From contig OZ020268.1 in NCBI GenBank assembly GCA_963971225.1, forward strand, positions 51,634,404 to 51,698,403: a stretch of 64,000 nucleotides of DNA. Direction: 5' to 3'. The DNA is from Melieria omissa. Its lineage: Eukaryota; Arthropoda; Insecta; Diptera; Ulidiidae. Numbering within the stretch: position 1 is the stretch's first letter; each line of letters opens with the position of its first letter. The notes under the pieces were generated by a model. The model ran no database searches, was not told where the DNA came from, and worked only from the letters and a program-made list of their open reading frames with translations. The position numbers were made by a program, and so were the translations under genes. This document shows positions 61,601-64,000 of this stretch, piece after piece.

Positions 61601-62966
61601 GTTAAAACAACTCAATTCAGCCTAATTCAAGGCGGCTTAATTCAATTTGAATTATTCAACCCAAAGCAATTCACATTGGTTTAATTCGATTTAATTCAAA
61701 TCAACTCACTTCAGTTCAATTCAATGCAACTCAATTCAATTTGAATTATTCAACCCAAAGCAATTTACCTCTATAAGATTCTAATCAGTTTAAATCAACT
61801 CCATGCAGTTCAATTCAGTGCGATTCAATTTAATTTGAATTATTCAAATCAATGCTATCCACTTCTATTTAATTCGATTCAATTTAACTCACAACAATGC
61901 AATTCAAATTAATTAAACTCAATTAAGTTAAGTTCAAACCAATTCAATTAAATTTAGTTCATGCAACTTAATGCAATTCAACTTGATTCCATTCAATTTA
62001 AATTGATAATTCAAATAAATTCAATTTGTTTAATTAAATTTAAACCAATACAATTTAACACAATGTAATACAATTAAATTCAATATGATTGAATTTAAAT
62101 CGCTTCAACTCAATTTTATATATTCAATTTAAATCTATTTCAATCAGTTCAAATCAACGCTATTCAATTCAACTCGATTCAGTTTAGCTTAATTCAATTC
62201 GTTCAATTTAATACAATTTCAGTAAATTAATTTTATTTCAATGTAATTAAATTCTTTCAATTCAATGTAATTGAACTTAATTGAATTTAATTCAATACAA
62301 ATCGATTCAATCTAAATCAAATCAGTTTAATTTAATTTAATTAATTCAATCAATTTAGTTCTATTTAAGTCAATGCAATTTAAATCAACTCGATTCAATT
62401 CAATTCAGCTCAACTCAATTAAATTATATTCAATTCAATGCAATTTTATTCAACAAGTTCAATTCGATGCAATTCCAGTCAATTTAGCTCAATGCAATTC
62501 AAATCAGCCCTATTCAATTCAACTCAACTCAGTTCAATTTATATTTATTCAAATCATTCAATTCAGTGCAATTCCCGTCGATTCAATTCGATTCCATTCA
62601 ATTCATTTTAATTCAATTCAGTTCCATCGGATGTGATCTAATTTAACTCAATTTTTTAATCAATTTTTTGGAAAAACTAAATTTAATATTTTATTTAATT
62701 TTGTATAAATTTTTATATTTTTTAAACTAATAATAATTAATCATTGATTCAATCAACTTTAATTGCCATTTCTAAAAACCACTCACCCTGCCATCGCTTT
62801 TCCAATACAGAAAGAATCCATATTCGTCCACCTTGAACATTGCGTCCTTTTCGAAATCATTCTCCTTGGTTTCCTTTTCATTTTCGAACCAACGATCGAA
62901 AACGCAGCCGGTGGTCAGTTCCGGTGGCACCGGAATTATCCAATCGAATTCGTACTTTTTTGTCAT
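22533..62966 (-). CDS. norpA: norpA: phosphoinositide-specific phospholipase C-beta (1091 aa)
   Basis: Exons, 5' to 3' on the minus strand: 62787-62966, 59745-59804, 44547-44693, one of 43185-43264 or 42366-42445, 34179-34415, 33934-34100, 32002-32212, 31840-31933, 31600-31764, 31167-31521, 30042-31101, 28040-28243, 27814-27970, 27657-27746 and 22533-22601. All junctions are GT-AG and in frame: 3276 bp, 1091 residues, close to the Drosophila protein's 1095. The order is PH-like region, EF hands, X box, Pro/Ala/Glu-rich linker, Y box, C2 and C-terminal coiled coil. It cleaves PIP2 to IP3 and diacylglycerol after Gq activation by rhodopsin in the photoreceptor rhabdomere. Catalytic residues expected for PLC are present: His334 (NSSHNTYL), Glu364/Asp366 (VELDCW), His381 (THGHAY) and Glu415 (SFENHC). 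The start ([15 protein letters not shown]) matches the known N-terminus. The longest intron is 15 kb, and most introns are full of repeats. Confidence 0.97.
23030..26700 (+). repeat. diverged ~170-180-bp tandem repeats in the last norpA intron
   Basis: A phrase of the type GTTTGTANCTTCTNNACTAG then AGGCCCCAGNGAC recurs near 23037, 23212, 23328, 23508, 23686, 23859, 24220, 24400, 24590, 25430, 25600, 25790, 25957, 26128 and 26311. Spacing is mostly 170-180 bp. Between hits lie GTCTGAAAGTG, CTAGAAATC and GAGAAAATT type phrases. The copies are old and diverged. A foldback element (24705-25094) interrupts the array. Confidence 0.75.
24705..25094. mobile_element. 390-bp foldback/MITE with ~75-bp inverted ends
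   Basis: The left arm reads AAAATTCCAACATGGGGGGG then ACCTACTAAGCGACTTTTCT and TGAGATCCACCAG. The right arm is its reverse complement with a few changes (AAAATTACAACATGGGGGG, then ACCTACTGAGCAAGTTTTCT). The arms extend about 75 bp. The middle (about 24790-25010) has no transposase. The target duplication is not certain. Confidence 0.8.
26720..27490. other. norpA intron, no repeat unit or gene recognised
   Basis: Ordinary AT-rich intronic sequence. An AATAAA signal on the minus strand at 27291-27296 lies about 300 bp beyond the alternative stop at 27597. It could serve an intron-terminated norpA transcript. Confidence 0.4.
27493..27530 (+). repeat. (CA)n dinucleotide repeat
   Basis: A near-perfect CACACA run of about 38 bp with one G, just downstream of the alternative norpA stop. 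Confidence 0.9.
27597..27746 (-). CDS. norpA: norpA penultimate exon with read-through alternative C-terminus (ends E-T-V-L)
   Basis: The spliced exon is 27657-27746 (30 codons, [20 protein letters not shown] and so on), with donor AAG|GTACTG. If the donor is not used, the frame stays open for 19 further codons ([19 protein letters not shown]) to TAG at 27597-27599, giving a protein of about 1088 residues. The last residues T-V-L fit a class I PDZ ligand ([S/T]-x-hydrophobic). The open frame is seen directly; that it is used as an isoform is inference. A polyadenylation-type AATAAA lies at 27291-27296. Confidence 0.55.
   Translation of the reverse strand, partial: QIGVKQGRAMEKLKMAHSKQVEEFSTDVQKVLTETQLPSDTITSIETVL
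27657..28243 (-). CDS. norpA: norpA C-terminal coiled-coil exons (12-14)
   Basis: Three exons, 28040-28243, 27814-27970 and 27657-27746, encode residues about 919-1069. They are rich in Lys, Glu and Gln with heptad-like spacing ([33 protein letters not shown]). This is the PLC-beta C-terminal helical domain, which in the family contacts G-alpha-q and the membrane. Split codons at the junctions (AG|C = Ser; CG|C = Arg) agree with the known Drosophila reading. Confidence 0.95.
28645..29885 (+). repeat. degenerate GAACGAACAGACGGACGAAT-type simple repeat, ~1.2 kb
   Basis: The whole stretch is built from ACAGACGAA, GAACGAACAG, ACGGACGA and similar four-base-period words, diverged but unmistakable. 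One longer unit (GTACGTATGGACGAACAGAG, then AATGGACGGACGAGCAAAGA) is duplicated near 29745-29845. The Cys/Val/Ser-rich frames on the minus strand are artefacts. It sits in the norpA intron between the C2-domain exon and the coiled-coil exons. Confidence 0.85.
30042..31101 (-). CDS. norpA: norpA Y-box, C2 and linker exon (11)
   Basis: A single 1060-bp exon with acceptor TTCGCAG and donor GTGGGT. It encodes the rest of the catalytic Y half ([47 protein letters not shown]), the C2 domain ([20 protein letters not shown] through [20 protein letters not shown]) and the start of the Glu/Lys-rich C-terminal region. GC content is clearly higher than in the surrounding introns. Confidence 0.97.
31167..32212 (-). 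CDS. norpA: norpA X-box exons and X-Y linker (7-10)
   Basis: Exons 32002-32212, 31840-31933, 31600-31764 and 31167-31521 encode the end of the EF-hand region, the catalytic X half ([60 protein letters not shown]) and the start of the Y half. Between X and Y lies an acidic then Ala/Pro-rich linker ([20 protein letters not shown]), the autoinhibitory-linker position in PLC-beta. Exons 8-10 have introns of only 66-79 bp between them. Confidence 0.97.
32570..32750 (+). mobile_element. 5'-truncated SINE, same family as 33001-33400
   Basis: It matches the 3' half of the nearby complete SINE: GTGCTCTTG, GGCAGCGGTAAAACCTCCAA, TTCGGCGTTGAACTGTAGGT, CCTTTCAGGCTTCCGAGTGT and a CCTTACCTAACC tail. It lacks the tRNA head. 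No target duplication is obvious. Confidence 0.8.
32758..33540 (+). pseudogene. non-LTR retrotransposon RNase H/C-terminal relic, split by a SINE
   Basis: At about 32830-32945 the frame reads [20 protein letters not shown], then [11 protein letters not shown]. This is the decayed RNase H motif (normally W-V-P-G-H-S-G ... N-E ... A-D-E-L-A). At 33423-33540 it continues with [16 protein letters not shown], a stop, then [10 protein letters not shown], like the Cys-rich end of jockey/I-type elements. The part between is deleted, and the SINE at 33001-33400 was inserted later. It is in a norpA intron, antisense to norpA. Confidence 0.7.
33001..33400 (+). mobile_element. complete tRNA-derived SINE, 400 bp, 13-bp target duplication
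   Basis: Flanked by an exact direct repeat ATGGATGGATATG (32988-33000 and 33401-33413). The head (33004-33076) is tRNA-Met-like, starting GCCTCGATAG with B box GGTTCGATTCC. The body contains TCTACTTCTATCGC, then TATCCACAT, a core CGCCGTTCGGATTCGGCG with AAACTGTAGGTCCCC, and it ends in CAACCTAACCTAACC. The same core occurs in the SINE at 45943-46147, which has a different tRNA head. It lies in the norpA intron between exons 6 and 7. Confidence 0.85.
33934..34415 (-). CDS. norpA: norpA EF-hand exons (5-6)
   Basis: Exons 34179-34415 and 33934-34100. Exon 5 starts after CGCGCACAG with T|TGG ATG CGT, completing the His codon split across from either exon 4 alternative; a nearer CAG at 34393-34395 would also be an acceptor but breaks the frame continuity. 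They encode [40 protein letters not shown] and [20 protein letters not shown], matching the PLC-beta EF-hand region. Confidence 0.95.
35090..36180 (+). repeat. repeated GCCTTCTGAATGAAAATG units in norpA intron 4
   Basis: A ~80-bp unit (CATTCAAAAGCCTTCTGAAT, then GAAAATGTTTCTTGCAAATA, then TTGTCAACAATTTTCTTTTA) occurs at about 35115-35200, 35265-35345, 36045-36120 and 36115-36180. The 35370-36040 stretch between them is unrelated and unassigned. Confidence 0.7.
36186..36463. mobile_element. piggyBac-like MITE, 278 bp, TTAA target site
   Basis: TTAA flanks both ends (36182-36185, 36464-36467). The ends are CCCTCCGATGG and, on the opposite strand, CCCTCGGATGG. Near each end lies CGTCTGGCCAGA in palindromic context (about 36230 and 36432). 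TTAA plus terminal CCC is the piggyBac pattern. There is no coding sequence. Confidence 0.8.
36470..38300. other. norpA intron 4, no feature recognised
   Basis: Ordinary intronic DNA. A GC-richer part at 36880-37340 shows only short open frames. A GGATGGATG stretch lies near 37921-37940. No gene or clear repeat is supported. Confidence 0.4.
38430..39650 (+). repeat. ~130-bp diverged tandem repeats in norpA intron 4, about nine units
   Basis: The recurring order is TTTAAACTGAGTTATAGGCAA, then CCTTCAATTACC, TCGATTACTTGCAATTACTG, CGTTTTT-CTCGG and CATCATAAATTTATTACTTAA. Copies of AAACTGAGTTATAGG-like sequence occur near 38450, 38580, 38705, 38955, 39080, 39200, 39335, 39450 and 39570. Confidence 0.8.
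40190..40900. other. GC-richer non-coding island in norpA intron 4
   Basis: Base composition is clearly more balanced than its surroundings, with many GCC, CAGC and GCTG words, and little repeat character. Open frames of 70-104 codons on both strands overlap one another and match nothing I know. It may be a conserved cis-regulatory stretch; that is inference from composition only. Confidence 0.3.
41230..41880 (+). repeat. ~160-180-bp diverged tandem repeats, about four units
   Basis: CACAACTTCGTTTATATGGG-like, AAGTTTTGGAACTATGGTT-like, GTGTTCAATATTGAA and ATTCAATTTGCTTGGTAGAA phrases recur in the same order from about 41230, 41424, 41580 and 41740. Confidence 0.7.
42366..42445 (-). CDS. norpA: norpA alternative exon 4 (retina-type by similarity)
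   Basis: This is an 80-bp exon between AACAAAG and GTAAGT, encoding [20 protein letters not shown], then TTNLMK and the first two bases of His. It joins AATAK of exon 3 to W-M-R-L of exon 5. Its sequence is closest to the known Drosophila eye form (THNNRATNVCP). It is an alternative to 43185-43264, with the same length, phase and donor. Confidence 0.9.
43185..43264 (-). CDS. norpA: norpA alternative exon 4 (general type by similarity)
   Basis: This is an 80-bp exon between CTTTGTAG and GTAAGT, encoding [20 protein letters not shown], then MMCLKK and the first two bases of His. It resembles the ANNVSPM-CLKKHW stretch of vertebrate PLC-beta more than the eye form. As 80 is not a multiple of three, including both or neither exon would break the reading frame, so splicing must choose one. 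Confidence 0.9.
44547..44693 (-). CDS. norpA: norpA exon 3 (PH-like region)
   Basis: This 147-bp, phase-0 exon has acceptor CTTTCAG and donor GTGAGT. It encodes [20 protein letters not shown] through [14 protein letters not shown] (residues 81-129), part of the N-terminal PH domain of PLC-beta. Confidence 0.96.
44990..45720 (+). repeat. ~60-70-bp tandem repeat array in the 15-kb norpA intron
   Basis: The unit is roughly GTAGCTGAGAAACTAGTAGA, then TGTCCACCTTGGATGGGTTA, then TCCATGAGGCCATAGGGTTG and TCACTG. It recurs about ten times between 44990 and 45720 with point and small indel divergence. Confidence 0.8.
45943..46147 (-). mobile_element. tRNA-derived SINE, 205 bp, 15-bp target duplication
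   Basis: Flanked by exact CTGCTAGTAGATGTA (45928-45942 and 46148-46162). On the minus strand it starts GCCGCCGTGGCTCAGTTGG, a canonical tRNA A box. The core GCCGTTCGGAACCGGC with AAACTGTAGGTCCC follows, and it ends in an AT-rich tail at the left. The core is shared with the SINE at 33001-33400. Confidence 0.88.
46266..46397 (+). pseudogene. non-LTR retrotransposon relic (RNase H C-terminal side)
   Basis: The frame reads [20 protein letters not shown], then [23 protein letters not shown] and a stop. It resembles the LTGHxxLxxHxxRLGIP stretch that follows RNase H in I/jockey-type polyproteins. Only about 44 codons remain. Confidence 0.6.
46624..46783. mobile_element. hAT-like MITE, 160 bp, 8-bp target duplication
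   Basis: The ends are CAGGCGCGGATTCAG and CTGAATGCGCGCCTG (one mismatch as an inverted repeat). An exact 8-bp repeat CAAAAGAG flanks it (46616-46623 and 46784-46791). GGGGTTGAAACCCC and TGAAACCCCTCCCCC add inner symmetry. Terminal CAG with an 8-bp duplication fits hAT. Confidence 0.88.
46800..50100. other. norpA intron 2, no feature recognised
   Basis: Long intronic stretch with only short frames. A run of AAATAAATAAATAAA lies near 49135-49170, a small CA run at 49483-49498 and a pyrimidine-rich part at 49258-49330. Nothing in it is supported as a gene. Confidence 0.4.
50110..50830 (+). repeat. ~180-bp tandem repeats, four units
   Basis: GTTCAAGATTTAGGATCAGT, then TCGTGAGATCCAAGACCACA begins units near 50160, 50340, 50521 and 50706, giving a period of about 182 bp. 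Each continues with AAGATCCCAGGGTCC and GGCCCAGACCAGTTTGTA. Confidence 0.85.
50906..51472 (-). mobile_element. degenerate Tc1/mariner-type element with transposase C-terminus
   Basis: The left end starts GCGTGATCCATTTCGAGGTT; the right end on the opposite strand starts GGGTGATCCAACTAGAGGTA, each followed by a CTTTTTT tract. On the minus strand near 51215-51285 the frame reads [20 protein letters not shown] then FFLWG and a stop, the DDE-transposase stretch around the last catalytic acidic residue. A continuing frame reads [20 protein letters not shown] and so on. It contains stops, so it is a dead copy. Confidence 0.75.
53780..54345 (+). repeat. ~100-130-bp diverged tandem repeats
   Basis: Phrases CTGGATCCTCACC, TAATTTATAATGGGATTTTGAG, TAGTACCGATGAGCT and GACTACGAGCGATCTT recur near 53810, 53885, 53990, 54130 and 54310 in the same order. 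Confidence 0.65.
54794..54960 (+). repeat. GAT/GAG-rich flank of the hexanucleotide array
   Basis: A purine-rich stretch of GATGATGAGGAT-type words precedes the main array, suggesting that the array grew from, or next to, an older GAT-type simple repeat. Confidence 0.7.
55015..56095 (+). repeat. (ATGGAT)n hexanucleotide array, ~1.05 kb, about 170 perfect units
   Basis: From about 55039 to 56068 the hexamer GGATAT repeats without a visible error. Variants (ATGAAT, TTGGAT) occur only at the two ends. The Met-Asp, Gly-Tyr and Ser-Ile dipeptide frames on both strands are artefacts of the repeat. It lies in the 15-kb norpA intron between exons 2 and 3; on the norpA sense strand it reads (ATATCC)n. 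Confidence 0.97.
56500..57640. other. GC-richer non-coding stretch in norpA intron 2
   Basis: Composition is more balanced than its surroundings (CAGCTGCC, GCAGCCGCACCTGCGG, GCAGCGGCGCC words), with no repeats and no supported coding frame. It could be regulatory; that is inference only. Confidence 0.3.
57830..58190 (+). pseudogene. non-LTR retrotransposon 3'-end relic
   Basis: The frame near 57885-57945 reads [20 protein letters not shown], then G-T and a stop. It keeps the QAE and W-V-x-G-H-S-G motifs of retrotransposon RNase H in shortened form. The region ends in CACTCTAACCTAACCC at about 58175-58190, a tail type shared with the SINEs here. Confidence 0.6.
59745..59804 (-). CDS. norpA: norpA exon 2
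   Basis: A 60-bp, phase-0 exon (acceptor CTTGCAG, donor GTAAGT) encoding [20 protein letters not shown], residues 61-80, in the PH-like region. It joins ...SDGR of exon 1 to DPKIL of exon 3. Confidence 0.95.
59860..61420 (+). repeat. ~115-120-bp AT-rich diverged repeats in norpA intron 1
   Basis: Phrases CAATCATTAATCAAT, ACTTATTATTCATTACTAAT, CAAGAACTACTCAATAACTA and ATTTGTTGGTTTTTNGACTA recur in order from about 60000 to 61130. It is non-coding. Confidence 0.65.
61440..62640 (+). repeat. ~1.2-kb degenerate TTCAA/AATTC-based simple repeat
   Basis: Nearly every word is a variant of CAATTCAATTCAACTCAATT, with a five-base period decayed by point changes. It lies in norpA intron 1, just downstream of exon 1 on the sense strand. 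Confidence 0.9.
62787..62966 (-). CDS. norpA: norpA exon 1 with start codon
   Basis: The 60-codon first coding exon starts ATG at 62964-62966 ([20 protein letters not shown]) and ends YWKSDGR before GTGAGT. The start agrees with the conserved N-terminus of the Drosophila protein. The sequence upstream (62967 to about 63100 on the minus strand) contains GAAGAAGAAG and AGTAGTAGTAG runs and is probably 5' UTR. Confidence 0.97.
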
Positions 62967-63660
62967 TTTTTATATATTTTTTTATGTGTGTATTTACAAG
63001 GCTATGAATTTACTTAAATCGACTTTCTACTACTACTACTGCTTCTTCTTCTTCTTCTGCCACTGCTTCAACTATATTTGGTATAATTTGCTTTTTTAAA
63101 CAACCAGAGCCAGGATACCAGCTCCTGTTGCAGTGTAAATTGAGACTAGATTTTCATGTTTCGAAATTTGTTTGCACTGAGTTCAAGCCACATGACTGAG
63201 ACGTGTCGCAGCAGCGGTTTTGCTTATATTCAACGAGGTCACCGACGTCGTTGACGCAATGTGGAATGATTGAGATCCGTTGTCGAGAAAACTGCAACGA
63301 ATAGAAAAAAAAAGATTTTTATTTTTTGTATTTTATTTTTTTATTATGTTATATTTTTTTAATGATATAGAAAGAAAGGTATATACAAATATATAAGCGA
63401 GTATATTTAGATATATAAAAAATTGCTTGTGAAATCTTTTTGTGCGCAAATATTTCGTCAAATTACTGAACCAACGAGACATCATAATGAAGGCAGCAAC
63501 GAGAACGACAACATCAAAGTGTGGAATTGTCAAAGACAGAGATTTCACTCGTCCTGACGCTGCCAAAAGCAAGTCCGGCTGCAAGGATAAGACAAAAAAG
63601 TATTGTGCGATAGAAGAGGGCAGGAAAAATAAAGAAGATAGAGGAAGAGATAAGGTAAAG
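62967..63660 (-). promoter_or_regulatory. norpA upstream region, probable 5' UTR and promoter
   Basis: Non-coding sequence upstream of the norpA start, with a GC-richer part at 63100-63300 flanked by AT-rich tracts. I could not place a TATA box, initiator or photoreceptor core site with confidence, and an untranslated first exon beyond the window is possible. Confidence 0.35.
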
Positions 63661-63668
63661 ATGGTACA

Positions 63669-63920
63669 AGCGGAGAGAGAAAGAGATGAAGTAGTGATGG
63701 TCTAAAGGTAGAGAGGGAGAGATGAGGTACTGGGCTAAAGGGGAAAGAGAGAAATGAGGTAGTGATGGGCTAAAGGGAGAGAGGAAGAAGGGAGGCAGTG
63801 GTGGGCTTAAAGTAGAGAAGAATTGATGAGGTAGTGATGGGCTAAAAGAAGAGCGAAGAAGACGCGGTATTGATAATCTAAAGGGGGAGAGAGAAGAAGA
63901 CAAGGCAGTAATGGACTAAA
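63669..63920 (+). repeat. ~35-bp purine-rich minisatellite, about seven units
   Basis: The unit is roughly GGGAGAGAGAAGAAGA then TGAGGTAGTGATGGGCTAAAG. Ends of GGGCTAAAG type occur near 63705, 63738, 63773, 63809, 63845, 63882 and 63918, so the period is 33-37 bp. Units differ by point changes. Confidence 0.8.
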
Positions 63921-64000
63921 TGCCGTTGTAGGTGTAAGTACACTTTGCATTCACACAGTTGGCGACAAGTAGCAACAACATAAACCACAACCAACAACTT

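Noticed and set aside
1..64000. CRISPR arrays, operons or bacterial systems
   Set aside because: The window is insect nuclear DNA with spliced genes; the repeats lack uniform spacers and no bacterial genes are present.

Overview
This is a window of eukaryotic nuclear DNA from a higher fly (Diptera, Brachycera). It is AT-rich, with long introns full of repeats, GT-AG splice sites, and a phospholipase C-beta almost identical to Drosophila NorpA. The intron size and the SINE/MITE load suggest a non-drosophilid fly, possibly a tephritid, but the species cannot be fixed from the sequence.

The right two thirds (about 22.5-63.0 kb, minus strand) hold one complete gene, norpA, the eye PLC-beta that hydrolyses PIP2 in phototransduction. 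I could join fifteen coding exon positions in frame into a protein of about 1091 residues. Position 4 has two alternative exons of exactly 80 bp, which splicing must use one at a time. The penultimate exon can read into its intron to give a second C-terminus ending E-T-V-L, while the normal tail ends E-F-F-A.

The left 13 kb (minus strand) holds a tandem cluster of a paralogous family with a macrodomain-like C-terminal signature, probably DUF4804/MavL-like. One copy is complete (six exons, 496 residues, 8886-12848). One cassette holds only exons 3-6 (6105-7485), is fully open, and is phase-compatible with the complete copy's first two exons. A third copy (exons 1-2, 242-652) runs off the left edge. 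Exon lengths and phases are nearly identical among the copies.

The remaining DNA is repeats. Transposons with readable ends include a 1.69 kb P-element-like insertion (31-bp inverted ends, 8-bp target duplication) with a MITE nested inside it, a piggyBac-like MITE (TTAA), a hAT-like MITE (8-bp duplication), a TA-flanked MITE, a 390-bp foldback element, a degenerate mariner-like transposase, tRNA-derived SINEs with exact target duplications, and RNase-H relics of non-LTR retrotransposons. Diverged local tandem arrays with different 35-180 bp units fill much of the introns and spacers. One nearly perfect hexanucleotide array exceeds 1 kb. The spacer between the two loci (12.85-22.5 kb) holds a T-rich block and a 2-kb pyrimidine-rich block and has no gene I can support.
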